A stretch of DNA of 39,744 bases from Bacteroidales bacterium (GTDB lineage Bacteria; Bacteroidota; Bacteroidia; Bacteroidales; JAGONC01), in the NCBI GenBank assembly GCA_023133655.1, contig JAGLWB010000391.1, positions 1 to 39,744 of the forward strand, in the 5' to 3' direction. This document shows, one piece after another, positions 33,303-39,744 of the stretch; position 1 is the stretch's first letter; each line of letters begins with the position of its first letter. The translations under genes and the position numbers were made by a program. Below the pieces are notes generated by a model. It saw only the letters and a list, made by a program, of their open reading frames with translations. It had not been told where the DNA came from and searched no databases.

Positions 33303-36300
33303 TGATGTGGATGGCCTTTTGACTTACCACCTTTATCAAATAGACTCCTGTTGGATAACTTGATAAATCAACATGTTGGAGGGTTTTGTCCCCATTTTTC
33401 AGGTCAAGTTTTCTTGTTTGAATAATTTTTCCCCTGATATCAGCGATTGTAAGCTCACAGAGCCCTGTTATTCCTTTCAACTCAACATTAATAATGCCAT
33501 TAGTTGGGTTTGGGTAAGATAAAATATAGGCATTTTCATCCTCTTCATATATACCGGTACATTCGTTAAAGCTGAATATCACTGTAACGGTATCAATGTC
33601 AAAGCACTCAGTTTCCGGGTTTGTAACAGTAACCCAGTGCGTTTGCATATCCCAACCAATACCTGTTGTTTGAACACGGATGGAAGATGATGTATCCCCA
33701 TCAGGCCAGAGAAAATGGAAATAGGCGGGGCTGTCAGTTATCAGTTCTATTGTATCATACACACATACAAATATAGTGTCTTCTACATCATAGCCTTTTG
33801 GTCTTAGGTTTATTTCGGGCAGGGGAAGCATATTAATTGTTATGGAATCGAAGGCCCAATTATAACCATCCCAGACTTCCATAATAAATGTGGTGGTGTC
33901 ATAAATAGGTTCTGTGGGTGTATTAGCTGAATTAGCATAAACAACGCTTTCAGATGGAAGCCAGTGGTATTCAGCATAATTCGGGATGTTGCCACCGCCT
34001 GCAGCTGCAACAAGGTTAGTTGTGTAGCCATAGCATACGCAACTATCCTCAGAAAACAGGTTCACATGCAGGATGTCGTCTGAAACATTAACAGTGACCA
34101 TGCTGGTATTGGCACAACCGAAATAATCAGATCCGGTTAAAGTAAATGCCTCTGTGTTATACAGGTTAACAGTCCATGGATCAGGCGCATAAGGGCTAAC
34201 CAGGAGATTGCCCGGAGTCCAACTATATGAATATGGTGCTCCGGCACCTCCATTTACGGACCCATTCAATTGTATTGGGGTACCATTAGGGATATTTATA
34301 TCATCGCCGGCAAAAACTACCGGCAAGTCAATAACTGTAATAACTACTGACGCATCCTTGTAGTTAAATCCATCAAAAATGGTAAGGTAATAGGTCGTAG
34401 TGATTTCAGGATTCACAACGGGTTCGACCTGGGTTGATGTAAATCCTGCTGGGTCTGAAGTCCATGTATAAGTATACTCTTCTGATCCTCCCCAGGCATC
34501 CGCATGTAACTGGATTTGCTCACCAAAGCAAATAGAATCAGAATCAACATTAATAATTAATCCAAGAGGGCCTCCGAAAATGTCTATATACACTTCATCT
34601 GAGTCGATGCAATCATTGCCATCCTCAACAGTTAGCGTAAAGTATGTAGGCGTATACAAAATTACCGTTGTAGGATTTAGAATTCCTGCGTCAATTAATG
34701 AATCTGCCGGCTCCCAGCTATACGTAAAAGGAGGTACACCGCTAACAGAAGCATCATCAATAATAGTTGATGTTTCATAGAGAATATTTTGATCTTCGCC
34801 TGCAAAAACATCAGGTAATGCATTTATTGTTATTTCCAGAGAGCCTGAAGTAGCTCCCAGGTCTCCGCATACATTAACTCCTGAAACGCTAATATAAGCT
34901 GTCCCTGAAAACAAGGGGTCCCAGTCGACAATGGCGTTGATAGAACCTCCTGAAATTATACCTGCAGAGGAAGGATCTATCTCCCAGAAATAGGAGTTAG
35001 CTCCAATAACGCTGGATGTCTGGTATGGTATGCCTGCACTACCCTGACATACCTCCTGTGGGCCTGTAGGCGTGTTAGGGGCAGGAGGTGGAGGGATCTG
35101 ATCAACAGTTTGTACGATAGTATTTTCACACCCATTTGAAGTGATCACATTAAGTGATACATCATGCTGCCCGGGATTGCCAAAAGTATGTTGTGGGTTT
35201 TGAACCGTTGATGTGCCATCGCCAAAATCCCAGTTCCAATCCGAAATTGTTCCACCATTGGGAGAAGACTGATCATGAAACTGGGTTGGATCACCAAAAC
35301 AATAATCGTCATAAGAAAAGGCAGGGTCAGGGGAGGTGAGAATGGTAATAAGTTCCTCTGCTATTCTCTCGGTTGTTTCATAAAAAATTGTTAAGGTCAC
35401 TACATAATCGCCGGCTGCTGCATATGTATGAGTTGGATTTAGCTCTATTGATGTGGCACTATCACCAAACTCCCAAAAAACAGATTGGTAGCCTGTCGTG
35501 TCAGATGAAATTTCGAATTGTGTTTCATCGCCAAAACAAAAATTATCATAAATGAAGTGAGGTGGGCTAAAATAAGTTTGAATAAAGGTGGGTAATCCAT
35601 ATTTGCTTATATTGGAAGTATTGCATTCGAGCCATATGCCATCGTTTACAAATCCACATTCAAATGAACCCCAGATGTTAGGATTATTGATCACGCCCAG
35701 GTAATTCATCTCTCCACGGGCAATATAGATTCTTTGGTCAGGGCCAACCTGTAGCGCTCCCCTTCCGATGGCGGCCTCATTTGTTGTTGTGCCAATTAAC
35801 GTTTTCGAGTCAACGATCTCTTGCGGTGTACCGGCAAACAGATCAATCTGGTAAATGTGCATCAAATTCTGACTTACCGCATCCTCTTCACTAAGGTACA
35901 GTATTCTCGAATTGGGGGAAAATTCAAGCCCATACGCCCTTTTGTAGCCTTCAAATGTTATAGGGCTATTAATAACTCCTGTTTCACAATTAAATTCAAA
36001 AAGTTGATAAACATCGCTATGGAAAATGGCAAGGGCTATTCTTTCACCGTCAGGGGAGCCTTTTAAATATCCAACGGTATTTAGATCACTGCCTCCGTGC
36101 TCAATTCCAACAGACGAAATAACCGGGATCGAATCCACGCCTTCATCTGTTACCAAATATGCATAAAAATCACTAGAAGGAATGTAGAAAGTGTCACTTC
36201 CAATGATCTCCATGTCCTGCCATTTATGCGTGATGACCCAAATATCTTCATTATTGTAGTGGCTCATTGCTGTAACCTTTTCGGTAACAGGAGATATTAG

Positions 36301-36747
36301 CTGCTTATTTTTGTTTTCGGTAACTCCTCCAAGTCCGCCAGCTAGGGTCATATCAACTTCGGAATATTGCAACCCAACGGGGTCGCCCTGATAAGGTACT
36401 GTAAACACATAATAGAAATTCGGGTCGTTGGGCTTTGGCACAATGATCCCTGACTGCGTTGACGAGTTATGACCACCAAGCTGGGTGCCGTTCATCATAA
36501 TTTGATCGTTTCTGTTCCATATGGTAACCCCATCAGTATAGAAAGCCAATGCTCCCAGGGAATCTGCAATGGAAGCACAACCTTCCTGGGTTAGTATTGC
36601 AGGTGAATGGAGGATGGCAGGAGGTGTGAAATTAAAATCCAGGCCAACATGTTTACCAAATATCCATACATTGGCTTCCTTGTGTTGCCCATAAGAAGAC
36701 AAAATGCAAAACAAAATGAATATCAATATGATTGAGGACCTTCTCAT
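33283..36747 (-). CDS. Exported multi-domain PKD protein with T9SS C-terminal sorting domain
   Basis: 1154 residues. Signal peptide MRRSSIILIFILFCILSSYG. The N-terminal region (about 22-400) begins ANVWIFGKHVGLDFNFTPPA and has repeated DGVTIWN- and SPDGERIALA-like strands, fitting a beta-propeller seen in many Bacteroidota surface proteins. PKD-type domains follow at about 410-470 (FWEFGDSATSIELNPTHTYAAAGDY) and 485-550 (DWNWDFGDGTSTVQNPQHTF), then several Ig-like modules that contain VFAGEDQNI- and FAGDDINI-type repeats. The last 80 residues are a type IX sorting domain (YPNPTNGIINVEL ... GVYLIKVVSQKAIHINKVVLH). It would be secreted across the outer membrane and anchored or released. The role is unknown; adhesion or matrix functions are plausible. 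Confidence 0.88.
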   Translation of the reverse strand: MRRSSIILIFILFCILSSYGQHKEANVWIFGKHVGLDFNFTPPAILHSPAILTQEGCASIADSLGALAFYTDGVTIWNRNDQIMMNGTQLGGHNSSTQSGIIVPKPNDPNFYYVFTVPYQGDPVGLQYSEVDMTLAGGLGGVTENKNKQLISPVTEKVTAMSHYNNEDIWVITHKWQDMEIIGSDTFYIPSSDFYAYLVTDEGVDSIPVISSVGIEHGGSDLNTVGYLKGSPDGERIALAIFHSDVYQLFEFNCETGVINSPITFEGYKRAYGLEFSPNSRILYLSEEDAVSQNLMHIYQIDLFAGTPQEIVDSKTLIGTTTNEAAIGRGALQVGPDQRIYIARGEMNYLGVINNPNIWGSFECGFVNDGIWLECNTSNISKYGLPTFIQTYFSPPHFIYDNFCFGDETQFEISSDTTGYQSVFWEFGDSATSIELNPTHTYAAAGDYVVTLTIFYETTERIAEELITILTSPDPAFSYDDYCFGDPTQFHDQSSPNGGTISDWNWDFGDGTSTVQNPQHTFGNPGQHDVSLNVITSNGCENTIVQTVDQIPPPPAPNTPTGPQEVCQGSAGIPYQTSSVIGANSYFWEIDPSSAGIISGGSINAIVDWDPLFSGTAYISVSGVNVCGDLGATSGSLEITINALPDVFAGEDQNILYETSTIIDDASVSGVPPFTYSWEPADSLIDAGILNPTTVILYTPTYFTLTVEDGNDCIDSDEVYIDIFGGPLGLIINVDSDSICFGEQIQLHADAWGGSEEYTYTWTSDPAGFTSTQVEPVVNPEITTTYYLTIFDGFNYKDASVVITVIDLPVVFAGDDINIPNGTPIQLNGSVNGGAGAPYSYSWTPGNLLVSPYAPDPWTVNLYNTEAFTLTGSDYFGCANTSMVTVNVSDDILHVNLFSEDSCVCYGYTTNLVAAAGGGNIPNYAEYHWLPSESVVYANSANTPTEPIYDTTTFIMEVWDGYNWAFDSITINMLPLPEINLRPKGYDVEDTIFVCVYDTIELITDSPAYFHFLWPDGDTSSSIRVQTTGIGWDMQTHWVTVTNPETECFDIDTVTVIFSFNECTGIYEEDENAYILSYPNPTNGIINVELKGITGLCELTIADIRGKIIQTRKLDLKNGDKTLQHVDLSSYPTGVYLIKVVSQKAIHINKVVLH

Positions 36748-36777
36748 TAATCCTTTATTATTATATGTTTATCACTG

Positions 36778-36809
36778 CAAAGTTATAATTTTACAGGCAA
36801 ATAAACAAA
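36778..36809 (-). promoter_or_regulatory. Predicted promoter of the T9SS protein gene
   Basis: On the minus strand: TTTG (36806-36809), a 20-base spacer, then TAACTTTG (36778-36785). Both boxes match the Bacteroidota consensus exactly, with good spacing. The ATG follows after 30 bases. Confidence 0.65.
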
Positions 36810-36824
36810 TTCTTTAACATTTAC

Positions 36825-38054
36825 TTAATCTTTCACTGTTTTTACATCCAGCGCATCACGCAAAGAGTTTCCAATGAGCATAAATGCCATTACCATGATC
36901 ATAATCGCAATACCGGGCAGAATAGCAAGGTAAGCAGAGTCGAGGATGATATAGTGATAATTATCTTTGATCATAGTACCCCACGAAGGCATTGGGGGCT
37001 GAACACCGATACCCAGGAAGCTAAGCCCTGCTTCTATGAGAATTGCAGCTGCGAAATTTGCAGCAGAGATTACAATGACAGGAGCCATCACATTTGGTAA
37101 AATGTGGCGGAAGATAATCCTGAAATTCTTAAATCCTAAAGCTTTAGCAGCTTCAATGTACTCCTTTTCCCGTAAACTCATGATCTGCCCCCTGATTACC
37201 CGGGCAACTTCTACCCACATTGTTAAACCAACTGCAACAAATATCTGCCAAAAACCTTTGCCAAGAGCAAAAGTAATGGCTATTACAAGTAATAAGGTAG
37301 GAATAGACCAAACAACGTTAATAAACCAGACGATTAAATCATCTATGCGGCCTCTGAAAAACCCGGCAATAGATCCCAGGAAAATACCAATAACAAGTGA
37401 GATAAAAACAGAGATGAATCCAACAGACAAACTAACCCTTGTACCAATCATCAGCCTGCTTAACATATCTCTTCCATAACGGTCTGTCCCCAACAGGAAA
37501 AGTCTGTTTTTTATGCTGTTGTTAATGACTTGCTTTTGAAGGGTTATTATGCTTTCTTTTTTTTCCTCTCCGTAAATGGTTTGGAAAAATAAATTACCAC
37601 CCGAAAATTCAATTACCCGGTCGTAAGATAAAGGATAAAGGACATCTGCCAGGTTAAAACGGTGTTCTTGTGGTTCTTCCAAAGGTATGTTAGTGAACTC
37701 TTTGATAATTATTTCATCTTTTTCGAAGTAATAGCTACTGAACGGTAATGAGTAGTATGATTTCTTTTCCCCCCGGATAATCTGTTTAAACAACCTGGTT
37801 TTTTGTTTTTTTTCATTCTTCTCTACCATAAGCATACTGATTTTTAACCCGGGTTTTTGAGTGGAGAGCTCGAGATGTTGTTCATTCGCAAGGGGTGTTG
37901 AGTCAGGAGTTATCAGGTATCCTGATAAAGCGATAAAAATTGAAAAAAGGATGATAATCATGGAGCTAACGGCTATTTTATCTTTTAACAGCCTTTGCCA
38001 GGCAAGTTTAGATAAAGAACCTGTGCTGATATACCTTTTTTTTCGAAATAACAT
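36825..38054 (-). CDS. ABC transporter permease, OppC/DppC family
   Basis: 409 residues from the ATG at 38054 (MLFRKKRYISTG); a TTG at 38078 falls inside the predicted promoter. The N-terminal OppC_N helix (about 28-50) is followed by an extracytoplasmic insert of about 140 residues before the permease domain, which starts near LLGTDRYGRDMLSRLMIGTRVSL. The domain has five helices, the EAA loop EYIEAAKALGFKNFRIIFRHILPN, and the family end GIGVQPPMPSWGTMIKD. The permease forms half of a channel for peptides or nickel. No OppB, ATPase or binding-protein gene is adjacent. Standard OppC/DppC proteins are about 300 residues, so the insert is the unusual part, though it is common in Bacteroidota homologues. 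Confidence 0.9.
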   Translation of the reverse strand: MLFRKKRYISTGSLSKLAWQRLLKDKIAVSSMIIILFSIFIALSGYLITPDSTPLANEQHLELSTQKPGLKISMLMVEKNEKKQKTRLFKQIIRGEKKSYYSLPFSSYYFEKDEIIIKEFTNIPLEEPQEHRFNLADVLYPLSYDRVIEFSGGNLFFQTIYGEEKKESIITLQKQVINNSIKNRLFLLGTDRYGRDMLSRLMIGTRVSLSVGFISVFISLVIGIFLGSIAGFFRGRIDDLIVWFINVVWSIPTLLLVIAITFALGKGFWQIFVAVGLTMWVEVARVIRGQIMSLREKEYIEAAKALGFKNFRIIFRHILPNVMAPVIVISAANFAAAILIEAGLSFLGIGVQPPMPSWGTMIKDNYHYIILDSAYLAILPGIAIMIMVMAFMLIGNSLRDALDVKTVKD

Positions 38055-38075
38055 GTTGGTTTCCGTAGGAAGATG

Positions 38076-38083
38076 CAAATCTA
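38076..38083 (-). promoter_or_regulatory. Predicted -7 box for the oppC-like gene
   Basis: The minus strand reads TAGATTTG, an exact TAnnTTTG match, 21 bases before the ATG at 38054. Confidence 0.5.
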
Positions 38084-38119
38084 TGAAATTAATTTATTGT
38101 GAATCCCAGAATAATTATG

Positions 38120-38127
38120 TAATTTTG
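38120..38127 (+). promoter_or_regulatory. Predicted -7 box for tRNA-His
   Basis: TAATTTTG, an exact TAnnTTTG match, 12 bases before the encoded G-1 of the tRNA. Confidence 0.6.
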
Positions 38128-38139
38128 CAGCGTTTAAAT

Positions 38140-38218
38140 GGTGCATGTAGCTCAGCCTGGTTAGAGCACCGGATTGTGGTTCCGGGGGTCGTGGGTTCAA
38201 GTCCCATCATGCACCCCA
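38140..38218 (+). tRNA. tRNA-His (anticodon GTG)
   Basis: A full cloverleaf is visible. Acceptor stem GTGCATG/CATGCAC, D-arm in TAGCTCAGCCTGGTTAGAGC, anticodon stem CCGGA/TCCGG around the loop TTGTGGT (anticodon GTG), and T-arm GTGGGTTCAAGTCCCAT. The extra 5' G at 38140 pairs with discriminator C at 38215, the G-1:C73 identity pair that histidyl-tRNA synthetase needs. The 3' CCA is encoded at 38216-38218. Confidence 0.97.
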
Positions 38219-38220
38219 AA

Positions 38221-38248
38221 AAAAAGCAGAACTTTAGTTCTGCTTTTT
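38221..38248 (+). terminator. Intrinsic terminator of tRNA-His
   Basis: AAAAAGCAGAAC, loop TTTA, GTTCTGCTTTTT: a 12-bp perfect stem followed by a T-run, just two bases after the CCA. The tRNA is therefore a single-gene transcript. Confidence 0.92.
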
Positions 38249-38303
38249 TTTTGTTTTGTGCGACGCCCCCCAATATTACCATGCCTTCCTAATTTATTAT
38301 TGG

Positions 38304-38361
38304 TTATTTGTTATTGATTATTTCTCTCATTTATCATTTCGGATAAATCAATGACACTTGT
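38304..38361 (+). repeat. Dispersed repeat, copy B
   Basis: TTATTTGTTATTGATTATTT followed by a segment with ATTTATCATTTCGGATAAAT and ATGACACTTG. It matches the reverse complement of 33100-33194 in the same order, lacking about 30 internal bases. The rest of the gap (38249-38521) holds no gene that I can see. Confidence 0.6.
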
Positions 38362-38521
38362 TATTTATGAGCTGCATCCTTTGCTTATAGAAGCAATTCA
38401 AAAAAGTAATTTAAAAAAAAGATGCCGTTTTTAGGAATTTGAAGTATGTATCGTCTTGAAATAGGTTGATACAAATAAAAGACGAAGTTTGGATACTTTG
38501 CCTAACTTATATATAATCATT

Positions 38522-39526
38522 TTAAGAGAACCTATATTTCGAAAAGAACTTCTCTGTAATGATTTCAGCTATCTGCACTGCATTCGTTGCGGCTCCTTTT
38601 CTTAGGTTATCTGATACAACCCAGAGGTTTAAACCTTGGGGATTTGAAAGATCCCTTCGGATTCTTCCCACAAAAACCTGGTCACTGCCTTCGGCATTTA
38701 TTGGCATGGGATACAAATTATTTGCAGGTTCGTCTTGTAAAACGATTTCACCCCTTTCAGCCAAAATATTTCTTATGACATTCAACTGAAAATCTTTTTC
38801 AAATTCCAGATAAACGGATTCCGAATGTCCTCCCGTAACGGGAACTCTCACTGCTGTTGAACTGATTCCTATAGTCTGTTTATTTAAAATTTTCCGGGTT
38901 TCGTTTACTATTTTCATCTCCTCTTTTGTGTAACCGTTTTCCAAAAACACATCACAATGAGGCAAGCAATTCTTATCAATCCGGTGCGGATAAACTTTTT
39001 CATCATCAACTCCCTTTCTTTCGTTTTCTAATTGCCAGAGCGCTTTAACACCTGAACCGGAGACAGACTGATAAGTAGAAACGATAATCCTTTTTATTAT
39101 ATACCTTTCATGCAAAGGAGCAATCGCCACCACAAGCTGTATGGTTGAGCAATTGGGATTGGCGATAATCTTATCCGTTTCTTCAATAGTATTTCCATTA
39201 ATTTCAGGGACAATGAGTTTTACATTCTTATCCATACGCCAGGCTGAGGAATTATCTATGACAAAAGTTCCGGCAAAAGCAAACTTTGGCGCCCATTCTT
39301 TTGCTGTATCACCTCCTGCTGAAAAAATTGCAATGGCCGGTTTTAAATCAAGGGCACTTTGTACATTAACAACTTTGTATGATTTACTATTCAACTTGAT
39401 TTGTTTTCCTACTGATTTTTCTGTTGCCGCTGGAATAAGTTCGGAAACCGGAAAATTTCTTTCTTCCAGAATTTCTATTATTTTATTGCCTACAAGACCG
39501 GTGGCTCCAATTACTGCTATTTTCAT
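38522..39526 (-). CDS. asd: Aspartate-semialdehyde dehydrogenase
   Basis: 334 residues. NADP-binding MKIAVIGATGLVGNKIIEIL, the phosphate-binding SAGGDTAKEW, the active-site Cys126 in ANPNCSTIQ, YQSVSGSGVKA, and the active-site His region VTGGHSESVY. It reduces aspartyl phosphate to aspartate semialdehyde, the branch point for diaminopimelate, lysine, threonine and methionine. The start lies 2 bases after the stop of the aspartokinase gene, so the two consecutive pathway steps share a transcript. Confidence 0.97.
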   Translation of the reverse strand: MKIAVIGATGLVGNKIIEILEERNFPVSELIPAATEKSVGKQIKLNSKSYKVVNVQSALDLKPAIAIFSAGGDTAKEWAPKFAFAGTFVIDNSSAWRMDKNVKLIVPEINGNTIEETDKIIANPNCSTIQLVVAIAPLHERYIIKRIIVSTYQSVSGSGVKALWQLENERKGVDDEKVYPHRIDKNCLPHCDVFLENGYTKEEMKIVNETRKILNKQTIGISSTAVRVPVTGGHSESVYLEFEKDFQLNVIRNILAERGEIVLQDEPANNLYPMPINAEGSDQVFVGRIRRDLSNPQGLNLWVVSDNLRKGAATNAVQIAEIITEKFFSKYRFS

Positions 39527-39528
39527 GA

Positions 39529-39744
39529 TTAATTATTAAAAAATTGATTATGTATTTCTTTAATTGCAATATTCCTGTTCCTTTTATCGATGATGAGGTA
39601 GGTAACCACTTCGGAAGCACCCATTGAACTCATCAGCACGTTGATGCTTTTGTTTGCCAGAACAGTAAAAATTTTTGCTGCAACTCCATATTTTTCTATC
39701 ATACCATGCCCAACCACTGCCACAAGAGATATGTTTGTTATCAA
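39529..39744 (-). CDS. lysC: Aspartate kinase, C-terminal ACT domain (cut by window edge)
   Basis: 71 or more C-terminal residues are visible; the rest lies beyond the window. The sequence NISLVAVVGHGMIEKYGVAA followed by KIFTVLANKSINVLMSSMGASEVVTYLIIDKRN is the second ACT domain of an aspartokinase, where lysine or threonine binds for feedback control. It directly precedes asd with 2 bases between. Whether the full protein is a lone kinase or a fusion with homoserine dehydrogenase cannot be fully told, but the C-terminal ACT end fits a lone kinase. Confidence 0.88.
   Translation of the reverse strand: MITNISLVAVVGHGMIEKYGVAAKIFTVLANKSINVLMSSMGASEVVTYLIIDKRNRNIAIKEIHNQFFNN

Noticed and set aside
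37861-38292. Plus-strand frame of 143 codons across the OppC start and tRNA-His
   Set aside because: It overlaps a permease gene and a complete tRNA, so it cannot be a normal coding region.

Overview
The window looks like a chromosome segment of an AT-rich Bacteroidota bacterium, probably an environmental Bacteroidales- or Marinilabiliales-like lineage. The clues are a protein with a type IX secretion (T9SS) sorting tail, DUF3078 and DUF5723 outer-membrane-type proteins, a complete Bacteroidota-style bat (aerotolerance) operon, a bTHX ribosomal protein, few Shine-Dalgarno sites, and many copies of the Bacteroidota -7 promoter box TAnnTTTG just upstream of genes. No phage, CRISPR array, intact insertion sequence or rRNA operon was seen. 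The species cannot be named from this window.

Layout. 0-2 kb: the start of a DUF3078 gene (cut by the window edge), an MscS channel and a double-domain TonB-like protein, all on the minus strand. 2-10.6 kb: one long minus-strand operon, moxR - DUF58 - BatD-like membrane protein - batA - batB - batC - batD - batE. 10.6-17.9 kb: an inverted-repeat element, an exported C45-type acyltransferase, parE (topoisomerase IV), nnr (NAD(P)HX repair), rlmD and aroK. 18-20 kb: an unusual fused AccA-AccD carboxyltransferase. 20-25.8 kb: recQ, HU, a membrane TPR protein with fmt, a SpoU/TrmH methyltransferase, and bTHX with a long lysine-rich tail. 25.9-28.6 kb: a two-gene unit that matches the alternative D-glutamate route of peptidoglycan synthesis (murL-murD2). 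28.9-32.6 kb: YqgE, rhomboid, an unknown membrane protein and a DUF5723 protein. 32.6-33.3 kb: a repeat-rich gap with a relic of a GxxExxY gene. 33.3-39.7 kb: a T9SS-exported PKD protein, an OppC/DppC permease, tRNA-His, asd, and the end of an aspartokinase gene.

How the genes fit together. The bat operon encodes an AAA+ ATPase with DUF58, VWA and TPR envelope partners. murL-murD2 would add L-Glu to UDP-MurNAc-L-Ala and then epimerise it, which would replace MurD plus glutamate racemase. lysC-asd supplies aspartate semialdehyde for lysine, diaminopimelate, threonine and methionine.

Most notable: (1) the murL-murD2 pair, where MurL carries a PP-loop and a QueC-like cysteine cluster; (2) the AccA-AccD fusion with a degenerate zinc ribbon; (3) the 32.6-33.3 kb gap, where a copy of the convergent gene ends, inverted repeats, stacked hairpins and a pseudogene lie together; (4) a repeat unit that supplies the last codons and the stop of aroK; (5) bTHX with an AlgP/H1-like tail.
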